A stretch of 64,000 nt of DNA from Clostridiaceae bacterium (GTDB lineage Bacteria; Bacillota_A; Clostridia; Clostridiales; Clostridiaceae). The DNA lies in NCBI GenBank assembly GCA_029256485.1, contig JAQSXU010000006.1, forward strand, positions 7,363 through 71,362, read 5' to 3'. Position numbers and translations under genes: made by a program. Below, one piece after another: positions 1-8,856 of the stretch (within the stretch, counting starts at the first letter, position 1; each line of letters begins with the position of its first letter). Below the pieces are notes generated by a model. That model was not told the origin of the DNA, searched no databases, and saw only the letters and a list, made by a program, of their open reading frames with translations.

Positions 1-991
1 CATTATAGGCTTCATCCACCGATGCACTATACATACTAATTGATAGTATACCGCTTATAATTCCAATAGGAATTACTAAAGGTTTATAACTTCGTAATTT
101 GAAAAACTGAGAAATAGATAGTGCTGCGGCATAATAAAAAATACAAAGTTTTAAAAATATACTGAATAACAATGTTAAAGCAACCAATACTTCTGTTCTG
201 CTAATAATTTCTCCTACATTTATTAATCTTGATACCTGGTAGGACGGAAGAACATGGATAGAAGCTATATTCCCTAATACAGCTATGTTTCTTAAAATTA
301 CAGTTAAAAAATAAATACTTCCGAGAATTAAACCAGTAAATGCAGCTTTCTTAACTTGTTTTGTTTCATTTACATATGGATAAAACATTAAAAATACAAC
401 TATTTCACCAAATGGAATACATACCATAAGATTAGTTCCCTGGATAAGTTCTTTTAAGTTAATTTGAAAAAGAGGTAAAAAGTTTGATAAATGCAAATCC
501 TTAATAGTAAATAAAGAAATAAATATAGCTGCTATTATTACTATCACTGTTATTATGAAACCGGCCCTGGCTATTACCTCTATTCCTTTTTTAACAGTAT
601 ATATACAAACTAAAATTATTACTATTACAAAAATACCAATATCCGTTCCTTCGAAAAGATATGTGTAAAAAAAATCCACTATAAACCTTAAATTTGCAGG
701 AACTAAAAACCAAAAATAATAAATATACAGCAGAGAAAACACTTTTCCAATGTGCTTCCCATATATTACGTCATTTATTTCTATTAAATTCTTATCTGGA
801 AATTTTTTGTTTAACCAAGTATAAATAAACAATAAAATCGATACAATGAAAAATCCTATTAACAAAACTACCCAGGTATTTTGCTTGGTAACTCCGCTTA
901 TAAAAGCTGCTGTAAGTGTATTAGTCTGCAATAGTCCAATAAATAAAAACATTAACTGTGTGCTTGAAATTATACCTTTTTCAATTTTCAT
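1..991 (-). CDS. GerB-family spore germination permease (partial, C-terminus off window)
   Basis: This minus-strand frame is open to the left edge of the window, so about 330 residues are visible and the C-terminus is missing. It encodes a very hydrophobic protein of the endospore-germination permease family (APC-like fold, about ten membrane spans), the B subunit of an inner-membrane germinant receptor. It opens MKIEKGIISSTQLMF and holds GerB-like stretches such as IPFGEIVVFLMFYPYVN. I chose the ATG at 989-991 because AGAGGT lies nine bases upstream; the ATG at 998-1000 directly abuts that site. It is the last gene of the ger operon and a second B subunit, since another GerB permease is encoded at 4342-5427. 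Family is clear; the germinant is unknown. Confidence 0.88.
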   Translation of the reverse strand, partial: MKIEKGIISSTQLMFLFIGLLQTNTLTAAFISGVTKQNTWVVLLIGFFIVSILLFIYTWLNKKFPDKNLIEINDVIYGKHIGKVFSLLYIYYFWFLVPANLRFIVDFFYTYLFEGTDIGIFVIVIILVCIYTVKKGIEVIARAGFIITVIVIIAAIFISLFTIKDLHLSNFLPLFQINLKELIQGTNLMVCIPFGEIVVFLMFYPYVNETKQVKKAAFTGLILGSIYFLTVILRNIAVLGNIASIHVLPSYQVSRLINVGEIISRTEVLVALTLLFSIFLKLCIFYYAAALSISQFFKLRSYKPLVIPIGIISGILSISMYSASVDEAYN

Positions 992-1022
992 AAAAGTCAT
1001 ACCTCTATGTACAAGAATTAGT

Positions 1023-1241
1023 TTATTTATAATTTAAATGTAATATATCCTTTACTAAAAACTCTATATCCTTTACAGGGTTTATAATGGGTATTCCATT
1101 AATGTAAAATAAGCTCATTATAAAGGCTGCCATCAAAAATCCAAAGAATATTTTAAGTTCATGCCAGTACCTATTTTTAATCATAGCTGGTACTTCAATA
1201 ATTATTATACCTATAAAGATAACTATTATTAAAAATGTCAT
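1023..1241 (-). CDS. small two-span membrane protein of the ger operon
   Basis: A 72-residue protein with one strongly hydrophobic segment at about residues 2-18 and a second at about 29-48, followed by a polar tail. GAGGTA precedes the ATG by about five bases. It lies between gerC and the downstream gerB gene with gaps of about 25-30 bases, so it is almost certainly co-transcribed with them. Small hydrophobic proteins occur in some clostridial and Bacillus ger operons and are thought to modulate the receptor; that role is inference here. I do not recognise a named family. Confidence 0.65.
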   Translation of the reverse strand: MTFLIIVIFIGIIIIEVPAMIKNRYWHELKIFFGFLMAAFIMSLFYINGIPIINPVKDIEFLVKDILHLNYK

Positions 1242-1266
1242 TTTTTATACCTCATTATAATTAACA

Positions 1267-2442
1267 CTATTCTTCCTTTGACGTGATAGGTTTTGTAATT
1301 CTGCCTGTTCTTCTTATTTTAGCATTTACGGTTACATCTACATTAATATTTTGATATATTTTATCCCAATCCTTCTCCATTTTTATCCACTGTTTTGGAT
1401 AGTGTTGGTATATAATATCACCAACCCCAAATATATCTGCATTTAACTCTCTTGATTTTTTTAGTGCCAGCATTACCTCTTTCTTTATAACATCCTCTTC
1501 AGATTTTTCAAGAACCGCAAAGACTTTAGGGTTTGCCATATCTTCAGAAGTAGTTTGTTCTTGTAATTCCCCTTCTTGCTTTATTTCTATTTTAATACTA
1601 GCTTCATTATCTTTTATTTCAGGAGTTATTTTACTTTTGGCATGTGTTGTTACTATATTTACCTTATCCTTATCATTTGGTGCAGCTACAGTAATGACTC
1701 CATCTTTAATTTTATTAATTCCCCATAGAAGTCCCTGAGTTTCATCTTTATTTAGAATCCCAACCATTTTATCCTTTTTAAACACAGCTGTTTCTGAAAC
1801 ATATGTTATTTTTTTATTATCCTCTTTAGATACTTCAATTATAGGGGCAATTGGAGCTGTTGTTTTGCTCATCAATCTGGATGCAAATTCTCTTAAATCT
1901 ACAGCGGGTACTTGAGATATTTCTTCTTCACTTTTAATTAATTCTCCTATATTCCTTCCAGGAGTAGTTTCAAGATCTGGCTTTATGTCTAGAATTTCGC
2001 TGGCAGGTTGTTTAGATACTAACACCCATTGTAAAAGTCGGGATTGACGATAACGCAGAAAAAAGTCCATATACTTATCGATACCTGTTTCTGCTAAATC
2101 TTCTCCAAATATAATGACTTCATTATGTGAAAAAAACAAATCACGATTTACTTTTTTGCTGAAAGCTATCACTGCTTCAGAAATAGTTCTTTGCTGTTCT
2201 TTTAAATTTATATATCCAGAAGTACCTACATTGCTGCCGCCTTTTGAAGAACCTTTCATCTCTAAAACCTTTGCCAGCTGCACAGTCATTTCTATGGTAT
2301 CTGGTTCCTTTCCTTTGTCCATTCCAACACCCATAACAATAGCAATTTTATTTAACTCGTGAGCACTCCAGCAGGAAGTCAGATTTAAAGCTATGAAAAT
2401 ACATATAATTAATTGTGCCCATATTTTTATGTATTTTTTCAT
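1267..2442 (-). CDS. gerKC: GerC-family germinant receptor lipoprotein
   Basis: A lipoprotein of the Ger(x)C family, the outer-leaflet C subunit of the receptor. A signal peptide ends in a lipobox (LTSC, Cys24 from the chosen start), followed by WSAHELNKIAIVMGVGMDKG, which matches the conserved N-terminus of the family. About 391 residues is a normal length. I start at the ATG at 2440-2442, with GAGGTG six bases upstream; an upstream GTG in frame is part of that binding site. It follows gerA by ten bases. The gene symbol is by analogy with gerK operons; which germinant it serves cannot be read from the sequence. Confidence 0.9.
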   Translation of the reverse strand: MKKYIKIWAQLIICIFIALNLTSCWSAHELNKIAIVMGVGMDKGKEPDTIEMTVQLAKVLEMKGSSKGGSNVGTSGYINLKEQQRTISEAVIAFSKKVNRDLFFSHNEVIIFGEDLAETGIDKYMDFFLRYRQSRLLQWVLVSKQPASEILDIKPDLETTPGRNIGELIKSEEEISQVPAVDLREFASRLMSKTTAPIAPIIEVSKEDNKKITYVSETAVFKKDKMVGILNKDETQGLLWGINKIKDGVITVAAPNDKDKVNIVTTHAKSKITPEIKDNEASIKIEIKQEGELQEQTTSEDMANPKVFAVLEKSEEDVIKKEVMLALKKSRELNADIFGVGDIIYQHYPKQWIKMEKDWDKIYQNINVDVTVNAKIRRTGRITKPITSKEE

Positions 2443-2452
2443 TAGACTCACC

Positions 2453-4054
2453 TCATTTTTTCTCTCCGTCCAATGGAGGCTCAGGCTTTGACCCTGGGCC
2501 CTGTCTTTGAAAATTATACCAGCCTATAGTTCTTGGCCTGGTAAACATTCTCCATAAATGAACTCTTACAAATGTATCCTTCAAATCCTCTATACTCAAT
2601 GGTGCCAGAGGAGCAAAATATGGAGTGCCAAATGATCTTAAGGATACAACGTGCACCAATACCACCAACATACCAATACCAACTCCAAATATACCTAAGC
2701 TTCCTCCTAAAATAAGAAATACAATGCGTAGAATAGCCACCAAATCTGTATAAACTGGAACTACAAAACTTGAAACAGCAGTTAAGGCCACCACAATAAC
2801 CATAAGTCCTCCTACCAGTCCAGCTGTTACAGCAGCTTCACCTATTACCAAAGCTCCTACAATACTTACAGCCTGACCTACTGGACGTGGTAAACGTACT
2901 CCTGCTTCTCTTAATATTTCAAATGTCATTATCATAAGGCCAGCCTCCATTATTGCCGGGAAAGGAACTCCTTCACGGCCAGCTGCCATTGTAAATAACA
3001 ATGTGGTTGGTATCAGCTCCTGATGAAATGTGGACAATACCACATATGTTGTTGGGGCTAATACGCTTATGACAAAGGCTATAAATCTTAAAATTCTTAA
3101 AAGACTGGCAAAGAAAGGTCTTGAGTAGTAGTCTTCTGCATTTTGAAATCCTTCAATGAACAGCATTGGCATTGTAAGTGCAAAAGGGGTTCCATCAACT
3201 AAAATAGCTGCCCTTCCCTCTAATATTTTTCCAGCAGCTGTATCTGGTTTTTCTGAATTACCCACAGTAGGGAAAATAGAATAAGGAGCATCTTCTATAA
3301 ATTGTTCAATGTAACCTGATTCTAAAATTGCATCTGTATTAATTCTATTTAATCTATTTCTTATTTCCTTTATAAGTTTAGGATTAACAACTCCCTTTAA
3401 ATAAACAATGCATATACTAGTCCTTGTTTGTTCCCCAATTTCCATTGTTTCAAAGGTTAAATTTGGATTTTTTATTTTACGGCGTAATAATGCCATATTA
3501 GTAGTCATAGTTTCACAAAAACCTTCTCTTGGTCCCCTTACTACAGCTTCTGTTTTAGGTTCTTCTACCCCTCTGGTTTCAAAGCCCTTTGAATTAATTA
3601 TGAGAGCTTCACTGGAACCCTCGATGAGAAATATAGTATCACCAGATAGACATCCATCTATTATTTCATATATGGATGTGGCTTTATTAACCTTTCCAAC
3701 AGAAATCATGCTTTTTTTTACAATATTTATATTTCCTGATTCTAATTCACTTTCCAGATTTAGAAATCTGCTGTCATACATGAAGGGTTTAATTATAGTA
3801 TCATTTATAGTTTTCTTTTCTGTCATACCTTCTAAGAATATAACTGCCGCATTTATCTGCATCTTGGAACCAAAGGAAAATTCACGATAAATTATGTCAT
3901 TACTTGAGCCTAAAATTTTTTTTAATGTATGCAAGTTATCTTCAAGGTCATCAGATAGTTCAGGCTGCAAAGCTTTTTTCTTTCCAGTATCATTATTGAT
4001 TTTTGTACTATTCATCTGTAGAAATTTAAGCTTTTTATATAAATAATTAAGCAC
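2453..4054 (-). CDS. gerKA: GerA-family germinant receptor subunit
   Basis: The A subunit of a spore germinant receptor, 533 residues. The N-terminal half is soluble and charged; the C-terminal half (about 310-490) has several membrane spans with family signatures such as EGRAAILVDGTPFALTMP and AGREGVPFPA. The tail is proline-rich and polar. The start is GTG at 4052-4054 with AGGGGT a short distance upstream; no later ATG has a convincing binding site. It lies between the small protein at 4106 and gerC, so gene order on the minus strand is B, small, A, C, small, B. Family assignment is firm, ligand unknown. Confidence 0.93.
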   Translation of the reverse strand: MLNYLYKKLKFLQMNSTKINNDTGKKKALQPELSDDLEDNLHTLKKILGSSNDIIYREFSFGSKMQINAAVIFLEGMTEKKTINDTIIKPFMYDSRFLNLESELESGNINIVKKSMISVGKVNKATSIYEIIDGCLSGDTIFLIEGSSEALIINSKGFETRGVEEPKTEAVVRGPREGFCETMTTNMALLRRKIKNPNLTFETMEIGEQTRTSICIVYLKGVVNPKLIKEIRNRLNRINTDAILESGYIEQFIEDAPYSIFPTVGNSEKPDTAAGKILEGRAAILVDGTPFALTMPMLFIEGFQNAEDYYSRPFFASLLRILRFIAFVISVLAPTTYVVLSTFHQELIPTTLLFTMAAGREGVPFPAIMEAGLMIMTFEILREAGVRLPRPVGQAVSIVGALVIGEAAVTAGLVGGLMVIVVALTAVSSFVVPVYTDLVAILRIVFLILGGSLGIFGVGIGMLVVLVHVVSLRSFGTPYFAPLAPLSIEDLKDTFVRVHLWRMFTRPRTIGWYNFQRQGPGSKPEPPLDGEKK

Positions 4055-4105
4055 TTTACTACCCCTGCTTTCATTTTGTTATATTATTTGTCTGCATATA
4101 GGCAA

Positions 4106-4318
4106 TTATTCATTTTCATGTTCTCCTTGGTCTGCTTTTTCATTAACACTTTTATTAAAGTTATCATCTGAACATTTCACATGAAAAATGCAGAGAAAAA
4201 GCTGGCATATAAAGAATATCAATATAACTGCAGTATATGTCCATGTAAGAGCTATAACCATAATGGGATAAAATCCCCTTCCCTCCAATGACTTTTTTAA
4301 AAATTCCATAATCTGCAA
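4106..4318 (-). CDS. small single-span membrane protein of the ger operon
   Basis: A 70-residue protein with one long hydrophobic segment at about residues 18-45 and a charged, acidic C-terminus rich in Lys, Asn, Glu and Asp. The start is TTG at 4316-4318, seven bases after AAGGTGA; the next in-frame ATG is too far from that site. It sits between the first gerB and gerA with short gaps on both sides, so it is part of the operon. It shares no obvious sequence with the other small protein at 1023-1241. Function unknown. Confidence 0.6.
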   Translation of the reverse strand: MQIMEFLKKSLEGRGFYPIMVIALTWTYTAVILIFFICQLFLCIFHVKCSDDNFNKSVNEKADQGEHENE

Positions 4319-4341
4319 TTTTGTATCACCTTCACATATAT

Positions 4342-5427
4342 TTAGAATTCAGTTCTTTTCTTTTTAAGCCAGTAAATCATTAACAACAGCAGCGGAAATA
4401 CATTGGAATAAATTAAAGCAAAATAGTTTGCATCAAATGGATACATCCATCGATGATAGGCATAGCTAGGTTCAAATACAATGGAAAACCACATCAAAAA
4501 TATACTGAATAAAATAAGTGTAAGTTTATTATTTTTGATTTTAAACACAGTAGTTAATATTTGAACAACAGCATTTAGATATATAGTCATTTTAAAAAAT
4601 CCACCAAAAAACATAATAACTATACCTATAGCATCCAAATTGCTTATAACAGTGCCAATGTTAATTAACCTTATGGTTTCCAGCAGAGGTACATTTGCAA
4701 TTGATGCATATTTAACCCCTAATACGGAAATATTCATTATTGAAGTAAGGCAAAGCATTATCCCTGACAATATAAGTGCCTCCATTGCAGCTGGCCTAAC
4801 AGTACTTTTTTCATTTGCATATTTCCAGTACATTAAAAATACAAAGATTTCTCCATAAGGGAACATCACTACACTTGGCATGGTTTTCAATATGGGTTTA
4901 AATCCACTGCCTAAAATAGGCTGCAGTTTGCTAAAATCCACAATTCCTGATATAGAAACAAGTATATAAAGACTTACTATAAATAAAAAAAGAATTGGCA
5001 TAACTACCTCGCTTGCACGTGCTAATACCTCCATACCTTCGAATAAAGCATATAAACTTACGAGTATAAATATAAAAATAATAACCCATAATGGAGTTTC
5101 CGGGAGAGCATTCATCAATATAAGTTCACCAAATTCCCGGGCATTACGAGCTGCGTGCCAGAGACAATCCAGCACATAAAGCAAAACAAGTATTATTCCC
5201 AACTTATTCCCTAATATTGTAATAATCATTTCCGCATAATTCTTATTGGGGAAAGCATTATAAAGTTCTGTATAAACCCATACAAAACCTACTCCAATTA
5301 CTAAAGCAAGCAAAATCACAATCCATGCATCCTGTTTAGCTTTAATGCCTAATGCAAAAAGAGTAGTACTTCCAACCTCGAATATGAACATAAGTGTGAA
5401 TAGTTGATGTTTGCTTAAGCGTATCAT
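4342..5427 (-). CDS. gerKB: GerB-family spore germination permease
   Basis: A complete 361-residue GerB-type permease with about ten membrane spans. The N-terminus (MIRLSKHQLFTLMFIFEVGS) and the internal MFPYGEIFVFLMYWKYAN block are typical of the family. The ATG is preceded by AAGGGA at good spacing. It is the first gene of the operon, upstream of the small protein and gerA; a second permease of the same family ends the operon. Such receptors sit in the spore inner membrane and recognise amino acids or other germinants. Expression in the forespore is expected from knowledge of the family, but I found no convincing sigma-G promoter upstream. Confidence 0.92.
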   Translation of the reverse strand: MIRLSKHQLFTLMFIFEVGSTTLFALGIKAKQDAWIVILLALVIGVGFVWVYTELYNAFPNKNYAEMIITILGNKLGIILVLLYVLDCLWHAARNAREFGELILMNALPETPLWVIIFIFILVSLYALFEGMEVLARASEVVMPILFLFIVSLYILVSISGIVDFSKLQPILGSGFKPILKTMPSVVMFPYGEIFVFLMYWKYANEKSTVRPAAMEALILSGIMLCLTSIMNISVLGVKYASIANVPLLETIRLINIGTVISNLDAIGIVIMFFGGFFKMTIYLNAVVQILTTVFKIKNNKLTLILFSIFLMWFSIVFEPSYAYHRWMYPFDANYFALIYSNVFPLLLLMIYWLKKKRTEF

Positions 5428-5888
5428 TTTAATTCCCTTCTTTATATAGCATTTCTTGCAGTTACATATATTTTAACCAATGTTACTTTTTAGTATGTAT
5501 ACTAAATCATGCGGCAAAGCAGCATATAAATTCCAGGCGCAAAGTCTTATATTACGACTTTTATGTATTTATTTGTAAATATAAATTCAAAAATATTAAT
5601 ATGAATAAAAAAATTCAAAAACACCGTTGACAACGATCATAAAATTATGCATAATTATAATTACCGGTGGTCAATTTATTAGTAATTCTGAATAATGTAA
5701 ACGTTATATGTTGTATGCGCAGCAATATATGTCGTCAACTTCATTTATTTGCTTAATAAATGTAAATAATTAAATTCAATTATCAGAATTGTTTGTCAAT
5801 CTTTTCGCAAAAATGAACATGAACTGAACAATATAAAATATTATAGTTATACCCATTAACATTAGAGAGAGAGAAAGAGGTGTAATTA
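5428..5888. other. divergent intergenic region between ger operon and adhE
   Basis: This 461-base gap separates the divergent ger operon and adhE. It holds a good plus-strand sigma-A promoter (listed separately) and a leader of about 225 bases before adhE. I saw no riboswitch, no credible ORF, and no clear Rex operator (TTGTTAA inverted repeat), although clostridial adhE genes are often Rex-regulated. Confidence 0.5.
5627..5655 (+). promoter_or_regulatory. sigma-A promoter of adhE
   Basis: TTGACA at 5627-5632 and CATAAT at 5650-5655 are separated by exactly 17 bases. Transcription from here would start near 5662 and leave a long untranslated leader of about 225 bases before the adhE start. 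A closer promoter could exist, but the AT-rich DNA just before the gene shows no comparable -35/-10 pair. Confidence 0.65.
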
Positions 5889-8516
5889 ATGAAAGTTACA
5901 AATGTTGAAGAATTAATGAAAAAACTTGAGGAAGTAAGAAATGCTCAAAAGAAGTTTGCTGCTTATAGTCAAGATCAAGTAGATGAAATTTTTAGGCAAG
6001 CAGCAATCGCAGCTAATAGCGCTAGAATACAACTTGCAAAAATGGCAGTAGAAGAAACAGGCATGGGGATTATAGAAGATAAGGTTATTAAAAATCACTA
6101 TGCATCAGAATATATATATAATAAATATAAAGATGAAAAGACCTGTGGAGTTATAGAAAAAGACGCTGGTTTTGGTATAGTTAAAATTGCTGAACCTGTA
6201 GGGGTAATCGCAGCTGTTGTTCCAACAACAAACCCAACATCTACAGCAATATTTAAATCTCTAATAGCTTTAAAAACTCGAAATGGCATAATATTTTCTC
6301 CTCATCCAAGAGCTAAAAAATCAACCATTGCCGCAGCTAAAATAGTTCTTGATGCTGCAGTTAAAGCAGGGGCCCCAGAAGGAATTATAGCATGGATAGA
6401 CGAGCCTACAATCGAACTGTCACAAATAGTAATGAAAGAGGCAGACTTAATTCTTGCTACAGGGGGACCTGGCATGGTTAAATCAGCTTACTCATCAGGT
6501 AAACCAGCTTTAGGAGTTGGTCCAGGAAACACACCTGCTATAATTGATGATAGTGCTGACATTAAAATGGCAGTAAATTCAATACTTCTATCAAAAACCT
6601 TTGATAATGGTGTGATCTGTGCTTCAGAACAGTCAGTATTAGTATTGGATTCAATATATGATGAAGTTAGAAAAGAATTTGCTGACAGAGGAGCTTATAT
6701 ACTTAACAAGGATGAAATAGATAAAGTTAGAAAAACCATTATAATTAATGGAAACTTAAATGCTAACATTGTTGGACAGAGTGCTTACAAAATAGCTGAA
6801 ATGGCTGCAGTGAAAGTTCCAGAAAACGCTAAAATTCTTATTGGAGAAGTGGAATCAGTTGAACTTGAAGAGCCATTCTCACACGAAAAATTATCTCCAG
6901 TTTTAGCAATGTATAAAGTAAAGAGTTTTGATGAAGCTATTGAAAAAACTGAAAGATTAGTTAAGTTAGGCGGATTTGGACATACCTCCTCATTATATAT
7001 AAATACAATGACACAAAAAGAAAAAGTGGAAAAATTTAGTACAACCATGAAAACAGGAAGAACAATAATCAATATGCCATCTGCTCACGGTGGTATAGGA
7101 GATTTATACAACTTCAAGCTAGCTCCTTCATTAACACTAGGCTGTGGTTCCTGGGGCGGAAACTCTGTATCAGAAAACGTTGGGCCTAAACATTTATTAA
7201 ACATAAAGAGTGTTGCTGAGAGGAGAGAAAATATGCTTTGGTTCAGAATTCCTGAAAAGGTTTACTTTAAATATGGCTGTCTTGGAGTTGCACTTAAAGA
7301 GTTAAAAGTTATGAATAAGAAAAAAGTATTTATAGTTACAGATAAAGTTCTATATCAATTAGGTTATGTGGATAAAGTGACAAAAATTCTTGATGAACAA
7401 GGAATTTTATATAAAATATTTACAGATGTAGAACCGGATCCAACACTTTTAACAGCTAAAACTGGTGCAGCAGAAATGTTATCATTTAATCCTGATACTA
7501 TTATTGCTGTTGGTGGGGGTTCAGCAATGGACGCTGCTAAGATCATGTGGGTAATGTATGAACATCCAGAAGTAAAATTTGAAGATTTAGCTATGAGATT
7601 TATGGATATAAGAAAAAGAGTTTATACCTTCCCTAAAATGGGTGAAAAAGCAATGATGATTTCTGTGGCAACATCAGCAGGGACAGGCTCAGAGGTTACT
7701 CCTTTTGCCGTAATCACTGATGAAAAAACGGGAGCTAAATATCCTTTAGCAGATTATGAATTAACTCCAGATATGGCAATAATTGATGCTGAACTTATGA
7801 TGGGCATGCCAAAAGGATTGACAGCAGCTTCAGGTATAGATGCACTTACTCACAGCTTAGAAGCTTATGTATCAGTAATGGCTTCAGAATATACAAATGG
7901 ATTGGCATTGGAATCTATCAGATTAATATTTAAATATTTACCTCTAGCTTATACAGAAGGTACAACTAATGTAAAGGCAAGAGAAAAAATGGCACATGCT
8001 TCAACAATAGCTGGTATGGCATTCGCAAATGCATTCTTAGGAGTATGTCACTCTATGGCACACAAACTAGGTGCAGCACACCACATACCACACGGAATTG
8101 CCAATGCATTATTGATAAATGAAGTTATAAAATTCAATGCTGTGGATGATCCAAGAAAACAAGCTGCATTCCCACAATATAAGTACCCAAATGCTAAGTG
8201 GAGATATGCTAGAATAGCTGACTACCTGCAACTAGGCGGAAACACAGATGATGAAAAAGTACAATTATTGATAATAGCTATTGATGAACTAAAAGCAAAA
8301 TTAAACATTCCAAAAACTATCAAAGAAGCTGGCGTAACAGAAGAAAAGTTCTACGCTGCTTTAGATAGTATGTCAGAACAGGCTTTTGATGATCAGTGTA
8401 CAGGAGCAAATCCTAGATACCCATTAATAAGCGAAATAAAACAAATGTATGTGAATGTTTTTGATAAAGTTGAACCAACAGCAGATAAAAAGAAAAAAAG
8501 AAAAAATAATGAATAG
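5889..8516 (+). CDS. adhE: bifunctional acetaldehyde/alcohol dehydrogenase
   Basis: An 875-residue fusion that reduces acyl-CoA (acetyl- or butyryl-CoA) to the aldehyde and then to the alcohol, using NADH. The N-terminal CoA-acylating aldehyde dehydrogenase domain (about 1-440) has its catalytic Cys at residue 244 in GVICASEQS. The C-terminal iron-dependent alcohol dehydrogenase domain (about 455-860) has the nucleotide-binding GGGSAMDAAK and the metal-ligand region HSMAHKLGAAHHIPHGIAN. AGAGGTG lies six bases before the ATG. It is a stand-alone transcription unit with its own terminator. The C-terminus ends in a run of Lys/Arg (KKKKRKNNE), longer than in many relatives. It is a main solventogenic or ethanologenic enzyme; substrate chain length cannot be told from sequence. 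Confidence 0.97.
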   Translation: MKVTNVEELMKKLEEVRNAQKKFAAYSQDQVDEIFRQAAIAANSARIQLAKMAVEETGMGIIEDKVIKNHYASEYIYNKYKDEKTCGVIEKDAGFGIVKIAEPVGVIAAVVPTTNPTSTAIFKSLIALKTRNGIIFSPHPRAKKSTIAAAKIVLDAAVKAGAPEGIIAWIDEPTIELSQIVMKEADLILATGGPGMVKSAYSSGKPALGVGPGNTPAIIDDSADIKMAVNSILLSKTFDNGVICASEQSVLVLDSIYDEVRKEFADRGAYILNKDEIDKVRKTIIINGNLNANIVGQSAYKIAEMAAVKVPENAKILIGEVESVELEEPFSHEKLSPVLAMYKVKSFDEAIEKTERLVKLGGFGHTSSLYINTMTQKEKVEKFSTTMKTGRTIINMPSAHGGIGDLYNFKLAPSLTLGCGSWGGNSVSENVGPKHLLNIKSVAERRENMLWFRIPEKVYFKYGCLGVALKELKVMNKKKVFIVTDKVLYQLGYVDKVTKILDEQGILYKIFTDVEPDPTLLTAKTGAAEMLSFNPDTIIAVGGGSAMDAAKIMWVMYEHPEVKFEDLAMRFMDIRKRVYTFPKMGEKAMMISVATSAGTGSEVTPFAVITDEKTGAKYPLADYELTPDMAIIDAELMMGMPKGLTAASGIDALTHSLEAYVSVMASEYTNGLALESIRLIFKYLPLAYTEGTTNVKAREKMAHASTIAGMAFANAFLGVCHSMAHKLGAAHHIPHGIANALLINEVIKFNAVDDPRKQAAFPQYKYPNAKWRYARIADYLQLGGNTDDEKVQLLIIAIDELKAKLNIPKTIKEAGVTEEKFYAALDSMSEQAFDDQCTGANPRYPLISEIKQMYVNVFDKVEPTADKKKKRKNNE

Positions 8517-8521
8517 TATAG

Positions 8522-8560
8522 AAATGGTGTTTCAAATAAATTTGGAACACCATTTTTTCT
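8522..8560 (+). terminator. rho-independent terminator of adhE
   Basis: An inverted repeat (AAATGGTGTTTC pairing with GGAACACCATTT around a short AT loop) is followed by a run of T. It begins six bases after the adhE stop. Confidence 0.85.
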
Positions 8561-8576
8561 TTTAATTAGATTACAA

Positions 8577-8702
8577 CTATTCTGTTCCCTTAATTACTCC
8601 CTTTGGAGTTGACTTTTTTATTTCATCTTCACTTATAATTTCCGGTTTTGCCCTTTTCTTATCCTGCATTTTTGCTGCCTTTTTGCCTTCTCTGTGTGAC
8701 AT
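8577..8702 (-). CDS. small basic protein, 41 residues
   Basis: A short frame starting MSHREGKKAAKMQDKKRAKP and ending KGTE, with a near-perfect binding site (GAGGAGGTAG) about six bases before the ATG. The first half is very rich in Lys and Arg, the second half more acidic. Such a strong site and a clean codon pattern argue it is translated. It faces adhE tail to tail. I do not recognise the family; it could be a nucleic-acid-binding or small spore-associated protein, but nothing in the sequence proves that. Confidence 0.7.
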   Translation of the reverse strand: MSHREGKKAAKMQDKKRAKPEIISEDEIKKSTPKGVIKGTE

Positions 8703-8789
8703 TTAATTGCTACCTCCTCAATGTAAATCTCTTGTTTATTTCTTTACTTTATGTTTTCCTTCCCTGTAACTTTTATACCAATTACTTAT

Positions 8790-8821
8790 AAAAGCTGTGA
8801 ATTCAAAGATTCACAGCTTTT
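8790..8821. terminator. bidirectional hairpin downstream of oxidoreductase
   Basis: AAAAGCTGTGAAT pairs with ATTCACAGCTTTT around a short loop. It lies after the minus-strand oxidoreductase (stop at 8857) and upstream of the 41-codon gene. The stem AAAAGCTGTGA recurs in the hairpins at 46969 and 49460. Confidence 0.6.
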
Positions 8822-8841
8822 ACTTTTTACATTTTCAGCTT

Positions 8842-8851
8842 AACCGTCCCC
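8842..8851 (-). repeat. GGGGACGGTT dispersed motif, copy 1
   Basis: Reads GGGGACGGTTAAGCTGAAAA on the minus strand, five bases after the stop of the oxidoreductase and before the hairpin at 8790-8821. The block extending to TGAAAATG is identical to copy 4 after proS. Confidence 0.8.
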
Positions 8852-8856
8852 TTAAT

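Noticed and set aside
3408..3890. Long open frame on the plus strand opposite gerA
   Set aside because: It has no binding site and its composition is that of the antisense of a conserved coding region; gerA motifs are clear on the other strand.
5481..5520. Possible sigma-G promoter for the ger operon (CATACTA on the minus strand at 5491-5497)
   Set aside because: No matching -35 element at 16-18 bases; a single 7-base match in AT-rich DNA is not enough.
5656..5888. Rex operator in the adhE leader
   Set aside because: I looked for TTGTTAA/TTAACAA-type palindromes and found only scattered half-sites.
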